Assembly (NCBI GenBank): GCA_037576215.1
Contig: JBANDB010000007.1
Location: 1,395,001 to 1,459,000 of the forward strand
DNA from: Armillaria gallica
Taxonomy: Eukaryota; Basidiomycota; Agaricomycetes; Agaricales; Physalacriaceae
Direction: 5' to 3'
Length of the DNA: 64,000 nucleotides
Position numbers and translations under genes: made by a program. Shown one piece after another: positions 36,123-48,621 of the stretch (within the stretch, counting starts at the first letter, position 1; each line of letters begins with the position of its first letter). The notes under the pieces were generated by a model, which searched no databases, was not told the origin of the DNA, and saw only the letters and a program-made list of their open reading frames with translations.

Positions 36123-37813
36123 TGATGGGCCTAAGACTTCCGTGGCAACGGCAACACCAACTCGGAATGAGCTTGGTTAATTAACGTAGTGGCACGGCAA
36201 TCAAGGCGATTGTGTGTGCGAGTGGTTCGGGGCACCTCCGTGCAGTAGAACAATTCCTCTATACGCAAGAATACACTGCGACTTTAAGTCTGCGAAGTAG
36301 TACTGCTTGGTAGTCGAGTACTAAATGCTATGGCTTCAAGCCAGTAGGGATCTCTCGAAATGAGAGGGAACGAAAACAGGTATGACGTGAATATCACGAA
36401 TCCGTATGAGAAAACGTGCTGCGAGACTTGAAAACGTCGCTCGACGGTAATCGGAGCGGGGTGAACGATGGAGAATAGACTAGACGGTCGGCAATAGTCT
36501 GTGGGCGAGCGAAGCGATGAGAAAACGGCGTGGCGACGGCGAGTGGCGAAATAAACGTGGAACGAGGTGCGGAGGGTGGGCTGGCGAGAGAAAACGTGGA
36601 ACTACGAAAACTGGTGGCGATACTGGTCCTATACGATGCGAGGGTGCTGAGTCGATGTCGAAACTTGTCTGGTACTGAAACGATCCTATCCTATGTCAAA
36701 CTAACCTTCAAGTCCACTCGAGGGACTGATACTATACGAAAACTGGCTGAAACTGATCCTAAGTCTGCTCTGAGACTACCCAAGTGGGCAACGATAACGA
36801 TGGCGAAAGTGAAACTGTAAAAACTCCAATGGTGCAAAAGTGAAACGATGATGGCCTATAAAAGATAACGGGGGCGAGGTATGGCGTGGCGATCACATAT
36901 TGGCACAGTATGAGCATGCACCAATAGTGTTAAGAGCAAAGAGCGCGTAGCGAAGGACTCTTCACAGTTAAAAACCGTGGAATAACTCTGGTGAGTTTCA
37001 AGAGTCGACGTGCAATCAAGAATATGCTGGTGCAAACGATATATTGCCATAGAACAGTGAATAAACGTTGTTTACTGGCGATAGACTAGAGCGTGACGAT
37101 AATTGACGTAGTCTGGGGTCAACTGGAGATGAACTGCTCCCTAACTACGTTTTCTAGCTAGTTTTTATACTAAAAGTACGAATTTATAAATAGAGTAAAT
37201 ACGCGAGACTTAGTAAGGCTGTAAGGCCTTAGCTTTGTAAAAGTCGTAGGAAACATATGGTCCTTGGTCTTCTAAAGTAACAGCAACTCATCGATGTTGC
37301 CGCGTATGGATGCGAACCGTATGGTTTGACTGAGCGATGCACGGATCGTTAGGTGCTGTTTAGCTGCGGATTACTTGAGCAATAGTCGTTGTATTGAGGA
37401 GTACGCGTGGGGTAACGTTTTCTTGAGGCCTTGGCGAAGTAACAGCCTTAGTAAACACGGTCTGTAGTTGCCGTAGCTGCTATTGCCGTAGCTGGGAGGG
37501 TACTCGTGTCAATCATGTCATTTTCATTAAGTGATCAATGAGCGCGTCAACTAGATGCTTCTGAGCGATGCGTCAATTCCATATTGGGATGATTGTCGAT
37601 TGAAGGTGCCTTGCCGTGATGAAGTACGGCAATTATGATGCGTGGCAAGATGGGATGGATAACAAAGTGCGTAAAGAGTGGTTGCCGTAGGATGAAAGTG
37701 GTATCAGTGGGTGTGCAATCATTGGTTTGCTGAAAGGCCATTGAAGGGACAGTAGCATTAATTAGCAGGGAAAATCTGCGAATTCTGAGCGTACAGAGCC
37801 TGGAGGCTCATCA
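36123..37813 (-). repeat. Inverted solo LTR of the element 2 family
   Basis: 1691 bp, reverse complement of the element 2 LTR from TGATGGGCCTAA to GAGGCTCATCA. It is clearly more diverged than the two LTRs of element 2 are from each other, so it is older. No internal sequence remains. The 4-bp flanks do not match (CCGC before, ACGT after). The left side is an F-box-like gene and the right side is repeat copy B, which is cut off here, so a simple solo-LTR excision does not explain it. Confidence 0.9.
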
Positions 37814-38004
37814 ACGTTGAGGCAAGGTGCCCGTCTCGTTCAAAACTTCAGTCCTCTACAGCCACCTTTCTCATGCACAACACTGAGGCTGCGGTGATAT
37901 GTTCGCTGGAAACATGCCCAGTAAACCACAACCTGACAAGGGGATATGGTTTGTTGACCCTGAATGTGGAGAAGCATTGGTCAGATACTAAAAGGTGATT
38001 TGCA

Positions 38005-38277
38005 ATGACAGAAAACCCTTACCGAACGGACGCACACCGTTTGCATGTTTGCGTGTTCACGAGAAGTTTGGAAGGGCATATACCTTCCTTCGGTGGTGAA
38101 GGCTGCGCATGTTCTGATCCCGATGATATAGACTTTATTGGTTGTGTGTTGATGGCACAAAGAATACTACAGGGCTGCAAAGAGAATATGCATGAGCCCA
38201 GATGCAATACATTCACAATCATACCTGGAACGGTCAGTCCGTACCAAGAACGGCGAAAAAAGAATCAAGGAGATTAG
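38005..38277 (+). CDS. Conserved 90-aa reading frame of the dispersed repeat (copy B)
   Basis: ATG-initiated frame opening MTENPYRTDAHRL, with a central GEGCACSDPDDIDF and ending KKNQGD before a stop. The same frame is open in copy C (48349-48621, minus) with a few substitutions, and in A in its C-terminal two-thirds. Cysteines are regularly present (GCAC, GCKEN, RC), but no domain is recognised. It could be a last exon, since an AG lies shortly upstream. Coding status rests only on conservation among near-identical repeats, which is weak. Confidence 0.35.
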   Translation: MTENPYRTDAHRLHVCVFTRSLEGHIPSFGGEGCACSDPDDIDFIGCVLMAQRILQGCKENMHEPRCNTFTIIPGTVSPYQERRKKNQGD

Positions 38278-39243
38278 ATCCAGAAGAGCACGGGGTCAAA
38301 CATGTTTATGTAGTCTGATGAGTGTGCGCCTCTGCTGACAATGTCTAAGCAGGTCTAAGCTAGACATTACTGTCGAGCTAAAGGAAGCAGAAGCCTGAGG
38401 GAGAGAGATTGACAGGAGGCTGTGCCTGTCAGTGGTCGGCTACTTATGAAAATCCTGTTTGGGACTTTGATCCACTACTGCCATCACCACTGTGACCTTG
38501 GTTTTCAATTTCTTTCTTCCCAACAGTAATGTGTGGGAATGATGTGCCTTGAAGTCATTTCGGCGTAAGAAGCTTTCTCCTGTGAAGATACCTGTGCGGT
38601 GTGTTCCTCTGTCATCAATGTATTGGTCATCTGACGCTCTTTCAGTCAGATGGCTTGGCCCAGTCTTTTGTGCCTGATGCAATCTTATGTGAATGTCCTC
38701 TCATACTCGTCTGTCTTTGTTTCGCTCTGGGATGCCTAGGCTAGTTTTGCAGTTCAAGATATCATTTGTTTAGAACAATGCTCAAGACGAACAGATGTAA
38801 GTACATATTGTTTTGGCTATAGCCAAGTAGTACAATACTGATAATGACTTTGCAGTTCATCTAGCATTGCGTTCACAATGAAACGTGTTAGCAACAGCAT
38901 GATATCTCCGTTCTGTTCGAGTACCAATTGCAGGATTTCACCGTCCTCCTCGTCGCTTAAGTATCCTATCATTTCCTCCCTCCCTCCTTCATGAAAAATA
39001 GAGACCTTCCTACCCTTTTAATCCCCCAGATGTGCAGGCAATAGGCAAATCTTCAAGCCTCTGCTCTTTTAAGCCCCCAAATACCATTTGAGGTTCAAGC
39101 GCCACCCGGAATTCGGTCTGGGTCCTATAAAATCCTGACGCTTCGGCCCAATCGACCTCTCAACCTCTTTGGTTATTTTCTACTCAAAGTGAGTGTCCTC
39201 TCCCACGATGGACAGATGCTAATCATTTTGTTATAAGTTCTCG

Positions 39244-39748
39244 ATGGCCAAGATTTACATTACCGTTCACGAGAGCGAGCTCGTCGTTTGGACCGCTGAC
39301 GTCCTTGCCAACATTCTCACGCGTCTTACTGCTCTCAGTCACTAGCTGCGTCGAGCGCTGGATGGTTGCAATGGGCATCTCTCCGTCCGGTAGGCTTGTG
39401 AGCACCTCCTTGTCGCTGTCTCACCTGTTTCTAGCTATCTCCAAGTCACCGATGAACATCTGCACAAAACTCTCAAGCTATACGACACGGACTGTGTATT
39501 GCTTGGGTCCGTTCACTTTGGCCAAACTCAAAGTCCTGACTCTTGGATCCCTCCTGAGCCCATCTATATCACTCTCGATCGATGCCAGACTGTGTTGGGA
39601 AGGGTTCTGTCACCTAGGGTATTCTACAATCACAGCGACCACATCTATTTTGGAGAAGAGTTGTAAGTGGTTTCCTCACGCCTTGCCCTGAACTTCAAGT
39701 TAATGAATTTATCTACTCTGTAGGGAACTGTTCAGGGAGACTGCATGA
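39244..39748 (+). CDS. Small spliced gene in repeat copy B
   Basis: TATA box TATAAAA (39126-39132), then a 5'-leader intron (39189-39237; GTGAGT donor, GCTAAT branch, ATAAG acceptor), then the ATG of MAKIYITVHESELVVW. An intron at 39390-39434 and one starting at the GTAAGT of 39662 are needed to keep the frame to TGA at 39746-39748. A TAG at 39343-39345 is either a nonsense codon or the end of a 45-nt intron (39301-39345) with a poor donor. The product is about 120-140 aa, containing VLLGSVHFGQTQSPDSW and the acidic end HSDHIYFGEEL. Family not recognised. Copy C holds the same structure at the same length. Confidence 0.5.
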
Positions 39749-39862
39749 ATACGCACATGTAATGTATCTGAACGAATGAAGTACTGTACTGCGAGTTTAG
39801 GGGATGATGCATTGTCAGCCTAAACTATGTACAACCATCTTGTGCAAACTAGTTTACTATCA

Positions 39863-40809
39863 ATACATTCAGTTTAAACCCATACACTACATACCCGCAT
39901 TCCAGTGTTATTTTTCATGTTCATATAAATCAACTGGCGTTGTAATTTCTTTCAAGTGCTGGATTTCAAAGCAGAAGATTGTGGGAGCAGATGCCTATGG
40001 GTCACGTCAAGATGATGTCTGACGTACTATCCGGCTCATGATATCTGCCATCCAACCACAGGACAAACGGAATCCAAGGATTGCTATCAATGAACGAGGA
40101 GTGTGATGCGGGAACCCAAATGTCTGAAGTAGCTAGTTGCTTGAATTTTGAGAATTGACCTCTCAAAACTCCAGGTTTCTTTTTGGGAGCGAGACACATC
40201 GTTTGAGCAACTGAGAATGTCAAGAAGATTAAGAGGTATCTTAGCAATAAATCCAAGATGAAGCAGGAAAGAATTGCAATTGCTGGAAATCGAAATGCAT
40301 TGAAACTGATTCTTCTAAGTGATCAATAGTATGCACCAGATTTCTCGCAACAGTCACTAGTTTTTCTCAATACCACTAGCATCAAGAACAACAACAATTA
40401 TTGTCATCCTCAATTGATAGTCTTTGAATATAAGCGACTCGGCATCTAATTTGGAATGGAGACTTTTCACTAGGGACTCGACATTGGGTTTTATTCCCCA
40501 GTACCAGTGGCATATAGATCAGCAATCATCTAGTCATTTTTCCTTGACTCTCCACTCGCACCATGAATCATTCCTATTCTGGCTCTGTCACCCAGCAGCC
40601 CTAAGTTGTCAAAGGAAAATATTGCAAAAGGAGCAAAGCGGTCTACACAAGCGTCCAGGAGAGATTTGAGTAATTCAAAAGACGAGAGAGATTGTATCAT
40701 ACAGCAGCCTATACACAAGACCAAAATCAACTCTGAGCACTGCTCCTAATGCTAAACAAAGTAAAACCTTTTTATCACGAATTTTCGATGCAACTTCCAA
40801 GGATGCCCT
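39863..40809. other. Intergenic sequence
   Basis: AT-rich, with only short frames. Nothing recognisable between the repeat and the 3' end of the next gene. Confidence 0.5.
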
Positions 40810-43376
40810 CTAATTTATGATCACTCGGAGAAGTCCAATGTGTCTTTGTGTCACTATCAACTCTGACACCCTCTCGTATGTTAAACTCGATGATAGGACG
40901 AGCATATCGCTTGCCGTAGGCTCATAGCGGCCGTTGATAGTGTCCTCCAGTGGGAATGTGTACCAGAACTGAACATTGTCGTATAACAGCTTCTCCCCGT
41001 GTTGCAGACCCTGGTTCATCTCCTTCTCCGCTAGACGTCGAAATATTCCATCCAGACCAGACCATAGTAAGGAAACCCAGTTTTGAAAGGTGCTAACCTC
41101 AATCTGCAGGTACAGGACGTTTCTGTTAGACAGCTGAGCGATCATCCATTCTTGTACAGGTTTGAGGGATTGGTTAAATCCCCTACCATAGCGGATATAA
41201 CCCAGGTTGAAGGTGATTGCAATAGAAGCCTTCACTGCTGCAAACCTCTTGTAACAACCGTTCCAGGGTGTCGTACCCAATTTCTCCAACAGATCTATCA
41301 TGTTTATGAACATCGAGTCCCAGCGGACCCATTCAATGGGCTCAATGGGGCGGATAATGGTTGGCACTGAATGGATATGCTGAATAGACAGTCAAGTCAG
41401 TAAGCCGCGCAGGTAAGGGCAACAGAACGCGCTCACATTGCCATCGTGGGTGCTGGAACTGTGGTTCACATTGAGAGGAGATGATGGATGGTTTATCTGC
41501 AGCGAATCCTAATGTGAATACAGCATAGGTTTTAATGACTCCGAAGAATTGACTTACAGCATTTGCACTCTCAGCAACCGTTGCTTGGACAGTCGTCGAC
41601 TCCAGGATGTTCCAAGACTGCAGCACATAATCATCAGCATTTGCCAAGATGTAGAAAACATAGAAAGAACACAAACGTATGGCTGGCATGATGTAAAGCA
41701 TGAACCAAGGGAGCCTCCGCTCAGCGTCTCCATCTACAATATCATTTTCAGGGCAAGGGATGCACTGCGTAGCTGGTGTTTCACCACTCCACCTGTTTAT
41801 GACGTCTTCAAGGGTCCCTATTTCATGATATGACAGCTGTGCCAAAGGATCCTTCCCCACCTGAGAGGGCGTCATCGGCCTCGTGTTGGTTGCGACGACA
41901 TACTGAATTTCCTGTGCTAATAGGCTGTTGATGAGTCTTCCGGTCGGATTGGAACCTCGCCTACAACAATTGAGCAACGATTCTACAGCACATATGGTGA
42001 AATTGGTCATTCATCTCGGCTGGAGCTACGTGACTCACTGAAGGTTAGACGAAGGTTGAGGGGTTCTCCTGTGTCAATATGGGTCATGTTTCGTTCCACA
42101 CAGGCATCCACACGACCATCCAGTCTCCCAAAACTGACCATGACGTTGAACTCCATCATCCTAACATGGCATAAGGTCAACATTTATAATCGCATACGTT
42201 GATGAGAACAAGGAGACCTACACTGGTACGGCGTCATGATGCTGATGGGGTGGGCCTCAAGTATCTGTTTGTATGTCATCGCCCATGTCTCCAGATACAT
42301 CAAAATCTTGAGTTGGCAGGCTCCTGGACAGACTGTTGCCTCTGGCTGTGTGCAAAGCTGGCCTTATAGTAATGTCCTCTTCCATGAAAGAAGACAGCGG
42401 GACATCTTCTTCCCGGTTCTGTATGTCTCCGGTGCCAGTAACCTTCAGCGTAGGCTCGCTAGTACCCAATTGGCCAACTAACTGGTGAAAAGAGTGTTGG
42501 AGATCTGTTAACATGATTCAGGGAATGTTTGACTCTAGGGACTGTTCAAACAGCCTCACCCAGTAGCCCATGGATGGCCAGACCCCTACCGCTGTCAGAT
42601 GTAACTCGCGGTGAAGGTGTGTTGTGCTGAACATTAAGTTTTCTTTCAACCTGCGGCAGACCTGGTGCTGTGTCGGAAAGTTCATCTCCACGTCGCAGAG
42701 CAGCTAACATCACTCTGAAGTCTGTAGAGAGAGGTTAACGGTGAAACCGTGCAATTAGAGCACAGAAAGAGGGTTCACTCATGGTGTCTTCTTTTTGATC
42801 ACTGATTTCTACTGAACGGAAGGCCGCAAATCTGAGCGCTTTTGTCAATCAATGGATCAGGTGGCTGACCTTTCACTTCCATGGGTATACCCTGAAAAAC
42901 CGGGGAGCTCGAGAGGATGACGAACTCACCAGTCAGATCGCCATCCTGCAATAGACCTATGCCTTTCATCAGTAGAAAGAAACTGCGACCATCCAGGGAC
43001 ATTCTCACTGGTATCATCGTCAAGCATAGGTGCCTCTATATCTGCGATAAACCAGTGAGTTGAGTTGTTCAAAATGTATTTGTGCACACAGACCTTCAAC
43101 GGGACGCATTGTGTTCAGAGGGAAGTCCATTTCATCATCAGAATCGAATGGAAGACCTTCGGGACTTGAGTCCATGGATTCGCTGTCATCGGCAGGTTGC
43201 ACAATCTCAATGTCAGAGATATCTAAGAATGAAAGAAGCAAAACATATTCAGCTACAGGTCAAAGTTTGTTTTAGGAGCCGAGCACTTGCCCATATGTTG
43301 ATAGCATTTGACCATCGCAATCCTTCCCCTGCTACGACTGGACGTTATAGACTTTCCGAGGGAGAGAGTAGGCATT
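40810..43376 (-). CDS. Uncharacterised multi-exon gene
   Basis: Five 3' exons are secure: one ending at 42224, then 42039-42160, 41558-41982, 41437-41508 and 40810-41379. Their introns are 50-60 nt and phases agree through to TAG. The readable protein includes LKILMYLETWAMTYKQILEA, FNVMVSFGRLDGRVDACVER, a hydrophobic LPWFMLYIMPAIRLCSFYVF and a long helical C-terminus. The 5' part is less certain: a candidate ATG at 43376 (MPTLSLGKS) precedes an acidic exon (SDIEIVQPADDSESMDSS) and needs a GC-AG intron (GCAAGT donor). The only reading problem met is uncertain splicing near 42250-42500. No known domain recognised. Orphan or lineage-specific gene; whether it is mobile cargo or host is unclear. 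Confidence 0.6.
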
Positions 43377-46300
43377 GTGACGCAAAGAAACGGGGGATAA
43401 TTTTATTGTATAGCATCACTCCATATTTAACCCTCCCCTAAAAGAACTCAAATTGTATCAGCTTGCATGGAATTCTACGATTCAATGACTACGCGCTTAC
43501 CGGTCTTGATACATGAGTGTGTACAGTCCATTCTAATAATATGGGAAGAAGCATACCTGAATGGAGCCTCTTAGCAATAACTGCTGAAAGTGTCAATGCG
43601 GACATTTCTGTTCCGCACAGTGAGGGGAGGTGAATGAGGAAGGAACCCATCCGAACCTTCAACCAGAACCTGTCATTGAAATTCAGTTCCAAAGTTGTGT
43701 AATTCATGCAATGTAATACTTGCAATCATCATCATCCAACCCTCATTATCAAAGTGTTGGCACTTTCACGTAAATGATCTCGATTGTGTGGATGCTCTGC
43801 CCAATCATGACCAAAGATAATCTTCCTTTAGTCTGACCCTAATCTGGGCCATTCCAGCATCCACGTGCAAATGTCGATTACTCACAGATGACCTGAAAGC
43901 TCTCTTCTTTCTTGAATCAGTGTGTAGGACACCCACCAGGACACGAGTAATAATCATATACAGAACTCGGACCAATGGGTTCGTGACCAGAGGTCCAATG
44001 TGCTTCGGCTGGAGACCGTGTTCGACTACTTTGAGTGGTCCATTAAGTCTGTATTAATGGTTTGGAAAGACTTGCAAGAAGCTAGTGGCATTCGAGGGGC
44101 GAATACGGAACAACGAGCAGCCTGCGTGACTGACGACCATAAATTCGTGTAAAAGAGTGCTATGGCTCTTTGAAACTTTGGGATGCTGTGCCGGTCAATC
44201 TGCAGAAACAAGAAAACAATTATCAGCACAGTTTAACTATGCAACTTTTAGAATAGTTTGTGTTGTGAACATATGTGGGTATCCTGGAGAAATACAAACT
44301 CTCCATCTCTCTCGTGTGCTAGGCTCTTTCCTGAATGCGTGAGACAAGGACAAGGATATTCAAGCATGCTGTGATTATTCAAAACTTAAGTTCATCTGTG
44401 ACATCAAGTACAGAAAAGGACTGTCAAAAACACTGGCCAAAACACGCAACAACGATGTCAGATGGTCATATATATACCATAAGACCATACTTCCAACATT
44501 ATAGCTACACAATCCATAGAGTAGAACAGTAAACGAGCATCACAATGAGTAGCGGTATAGACATACATAGCTGTAGAGTACTATACCCCGCGTCTTCGCC
44601 CATCATGAGGCGTGTGCGGGTCACCAATCCAGTGACCATCATCACCATGCTTCCAACATGTACAGCCACCAACACCATGCTGTTTGAACCCATCAGGTTC
44701 TGCATCTTCGGCAAGAAGCGGATATGACCATCAACGTAGTCCACACCAAGGCTACTATCGTGTTTCTGTATGCGATAGAAATGAAAAAGCTTCACCTGCC
44801 GTCTAAGTCTTTCTGACGACTAATGCTACAACATTATGATCCTGACTCTCAAAGTCCTTTCTCGTGAGATAAACCCTGCTGTGGGAACGCTGCCTCGACC
44901 TTATTCTCCATCTCATCAAACAATGCCATGGTATCTTGGGCTAGCCTAGTATCCTAACAGCTTCATAACTCGGATACAAGTTTGAAGCCGGATACTAGAA
45001 CAAAGTTTTCAGGTTGTCATCGGAACATATATCACTGATAGATGCACGTCCTCCTTTGGTCAGTGTTGCGGATGACTAGTGTTAAATTACTTTTCTAGTC
45101 ATGCCTATGTCTCGTCAAGCAGCCTCATTCGACTTAGACTTGGTAGTTGGCTTTCTGGAGAACCTCAAGCACTTGCCTTTTTGTGGGAGTACTTCAGCTT
45201 CAGCTGAAACCCCTCATGGTTGCCTTTGCAAGCCCTCTGTTTGATGCACAGATTCTGATTCTTGATGTTCTCATCAACAGATTGTTTGGAGTCAGGCTGG
45301 TGTATGGGGAGGATGTAATCAGTGAGCATTCATGGTTCCTTTGCAGCATGCTACATCCCCTCCTACTGATGAACACTTCTGCAGCCCAGCAAGCTGACAT
45401 TTTCATCCTCGATGTAGTGACGACGAATTGACCTTACTAGAACGTCAGCGAGACCCTCAAGTTCAGCATATCCATGTATCCTGCATGTGTACATTCTGCC
45501 TATCCATTTTTGTTTCATTAATGACTGTGTTCTTGTTGGCAGCATCTTGACTGACATTTACGCTTTTCAATGTCTTAACGAGGGACCGAGTAGGTAACAG
45601 ATGAAGGTCTTGGGTTATCTTCGATGAGTATAGTTGAAGTACGTTCTCCGTATCATTGCAGATGACTGTCCTGATCCCCTTCATAGATGTACCTGCACCT
45701 CGTCGAAAAGCCTCATTTGACTTGTGCAAGGGAGTTGGATCATTCGTTCCTTTTGTGTGTATCCGCTAGCTATAGTTAGTGATTTCAAGTCAGTGTTCTT
45801 TCTTCATATTCATATGTGTAAGTGATGGTGATATCAACTGATTAGTATTAGTTACTACAGCGAGAGAAACTCCATGTCATAATATCAATTTATCATGTCA
45901 TTGCACTGAACATGAGCTTTGTGCCATGCCCACGCAGAGCAGCCCCCTTGGCCAACCTCAGGGCTCGGATATGCCATGCCCTGTGATGGCCCACCATTTC
46001 ATCTCTACCTTACGGAGCATCTTGCACTCAGTGATTGTGATAGGTGTTAGCCAGTGACCTCCACGACTCTCTGTAATTAAAAATGCCTCAGCCTCGTTGG
46101 AATCATTAATACAAAAACCAAAGTACTCATGCGTCGCAATAACAACGTCTTCAAGTATCTGAGCGCACTTTGTGATCCAGGGCATAAGCTTCTGTATCAC
46201 AACATCTGTCTGGCAAAGGCAAGACAGTCTGGAAGGGAGGGAGCGTGTCAGGCCCATGCTTTGACAAACTGCAGGGCCTCTCCTGGGTCCCCTCCGAGGT

Positions 46301-46767
46301 TCAACAACAATTGCGAAGTTGTTAAGGGAGCTGGTACAGGTTCCAGTGGACCCCAGAACGAAGATGCGACAATGTTGATCTCACAAAAACATTGTCAAGG
46401 AGCTATGCCAGAAGGATGATGATGAACGAGTATGTTGTGAAGAATCTGGTAAACAGTGTGGATACGTAGGTGAAAAAAGTTGGAACAAGATATTTAGCTG
46501 AGAGGAGTAACAGTCCACCCAGAGTAAAAAGGCAACATAGATACAAGTTGGTTAGGACAGAACAGCGACATCGAGCTTTCATATGAATGCACAGCTTTCA
46601 ACACTTAAGGTTGGAAAATAAAGACAGACTGAGAAGCTGAAGGCCACAAAAGCGTGAAACATACAGTTTGAAAACAAAATGTCACAGACATGCTTCGAAA
46701 AGGTGTTGGGTTGATGAATGGTGAAGGAAAAGTGGAGTAGCCTTTACTCTGACCCTGCTGTGGGATT
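43377..46767. other. Gene-poor stretch
   Basis: 3.4 kb without a gene I can support. Short minus-strand frames at 43489-43725, 45363-45557 and 45958-46257 show some coding character (the last reads QKLMPWITKCAQILEDVVIA) but lack clear exons or domains. Possibly decayed gene or transposon remains. Confidence 0.4.
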
Positions 46768-46884
46768 TATTGATAGTAAACTAGTTTACATGAAAGGGTA
46801 GTACGTGGTTTAGGCTGACAATGCATCATCCCCTAAACTCGCAGTACAGTACTTCATTCGTTCAGATACATTACATGTGCATAT

Positions 46885-47389
46885 TCATGCAGTCTCCCTG
46901 AACAGTTCCCTACAGAGTAGATAAATTCATTAACTTGAAGTTCAGGGCAAGGCGTGAGGAAACCACTTACAACTCTTCTCCAAAATAGACGTGGTCGCTG
47001 TGATTGTAGAATACCCTAGGTGACAGAACCCTTCCCAACACAGTCCGGCATTGATCGAGAGCGATATAGATGGGCTCAGGAGGGATCCAAGAGTCAGGAC
47101 TTTGAGTTCGGCCAAAGTGAACGGACCCAAGCAATACACAGTCCGTGTCGTATAGCTTGAGAGTTTTGTGCAGATGTTCATCGGTGGCTTGGAGATAGCT
47201 AGAAATGGGTGAGACGGCGACAAGGAGGTGCTCACAAGCCTACTGGACAGAGAGATGCCCATTGCGACCATCCAGCGCTCGACACAGCTAGTGACTGAGA
47301 GCAGTAAGACGCATGAGAATGTTGACAAGGACGTCAGCGGTCCAAACGATGAGCTCGCTCTTGTGAACGGTAATGTAAATCTTGGCCAT
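46885..47389 (-). CDS. Small spliced gene in repeat copy C
   Basis: Same structure as 39244-39748: ATG (MAKIYITVHKSEL), leader intron with a GCTAAT branch point, internal intron, GTAAGT near the end and TGA at 46885-46887. The length from ATG to stop is exactly 505 bp in both copies despite about 20 base differences. The in-frame TAG near 47288-47290 is also shared, so it predates the duplication or is spliced out. Family not recognised. Confidence 0.5.
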
Positions 47390-48348
47390 CGAGAACTTAT
47401 AACAAAACGATTAGCATCCGTCTGTCGCAGGAGAGGACACTCACTTTGAGTAACCAAAGAGGTTGAGAGGTCGATCGGGCTGAAGTGTCAGGATTTTATA
47501 GGACCCAGACCGAATTCCGGGTGGTGCTTGAACCTCAAATGGTATTTGGGGGCTTAAAAGAGCAGAGGCTTGAAGATTTGCCTATTGCCTGCGCATCTGG
47601 GGGATTAAAAGGGTAGGAAGGTCTCTATTTTTCATGAAGGAGGGAGGGAGGAAACGATAGGAGACTTAAGCGACGAGGAGGACAGTGAAATCCTGCAATT
47701 GGTACTCGAACAGAACGGAGATATCATGCTGTTGCTAACACGTTTCATTGTGAACGCAATGCTAGATGAACTACAAAGTCATTATCAGTATTGTACTACT
47801 TGGCTATAGCCAAAATAATATGTACTTACATCTGTTCATCTTGAGCATTGTTCTAAACAAACGATATCTTGAACTGCAAAACTAGCCTAGGCATCCCAGA
47901 GCAAAACAAAGACGGACGAGTATGAGAGGACATTCGCATAAGATCGCATCAGGCACGAAAGACTGGGCCAAGCCATCTGACTGAAAGAGCATCAGATGAC
48001 CAATACATTGATGATGGAGGAACACGCCGCACAGGTATCTTCACAGGAGAAAGCTTCTTACGCCGAAATGACTTCAAGGCACATCATTCCCACACATTAC
48101 TGTTGGGAAGAAAGAAATTGAAAACCAAGGTCACAGTGGTGATGGCAGTAGTGGATCAAAGTCCCAAACAGGATTTTTGTAAGTAGCCGACCACTGACAG
48201 GCACAGCCTCCTGTCAATCTCTCTCCCTCAGGCTTCTGCTTCCTTTAGCTCGACAGTAATGTCTAGCTTAGACCTGCTTAGACATTGTCAGCAGAGGTGC
48301 GCACTCATCAGACTACATAAACATGTTTGACCCCGTGCTCTTCTGGAT

Positions 48349-48621
48349 CTAATCTCCTTGATTCTTTTTTCGCTGTTCTTGGTATGGACTGACCGTTCCA
48401 GGTATGATTGTGAATGTATTGCATCTGGGCTCATGCATATTCTCTTTGCAGCCCTGTAGTATTCTTTGTGCCGTCAACACACAACCAATAAAGTCTATAT
48501 CATCGGGATCAGAACATGCGCAGCCTTCACCACCAAAGGAAGGTATATGCCCTTCCAAACTTCTCGTGAACACGCAAACACGCAAACGGTGTGCGTCCAT
48601 TCGGTAAGGGTTTTCTGTCAT
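48349..48621 (-). CDS. Conserved 90-aa reading frame of the dispersed repeat (copy C)
   Basis: Counterpart of 38005-38277, same length and ATG (MTENPYRMDAHRL), with a handful of substitutions and no stop or indel. It runs opposite to the plus-strand frame of the repeat. Function unknown; low certainty that it is translated as drawn. Confidence 0.35.
   Translation of the reverse strand: MTENPYRMDAHRLRVCVFTRSLEGHIPSFGGEGCACSDPDDIDFIGCVLTAQRILQGCKENMHEPRCNTFTIIPGTVSPYQEQRKKNQGD

Larger units (their letters stand above)
37814..39862 (-). repeat. Dispersed repeat, copy B (inverted)
   Basis: Reverse-oriented relative of copies A, C and D. The main block is 37814-39177. It continues, like copy C, into the 505-bp gene (39244-39748) and about 115 bp beyond. 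It lacks the last ~300 bp of copies A and C because the solo LTR replaces them. A 7-bp insertion (TTTTCTA, near 39175) distinguishes it from C. Confidence 0.85.

Noticed and set aside
45100..45560. Copia-type pol remnant on the minus strand
   Set aside because: A short RRHYIEDENVSLLGCRSVH stretch recalls the RNase H end of copia elements, but stops and lack of any second motif make it unsupported.
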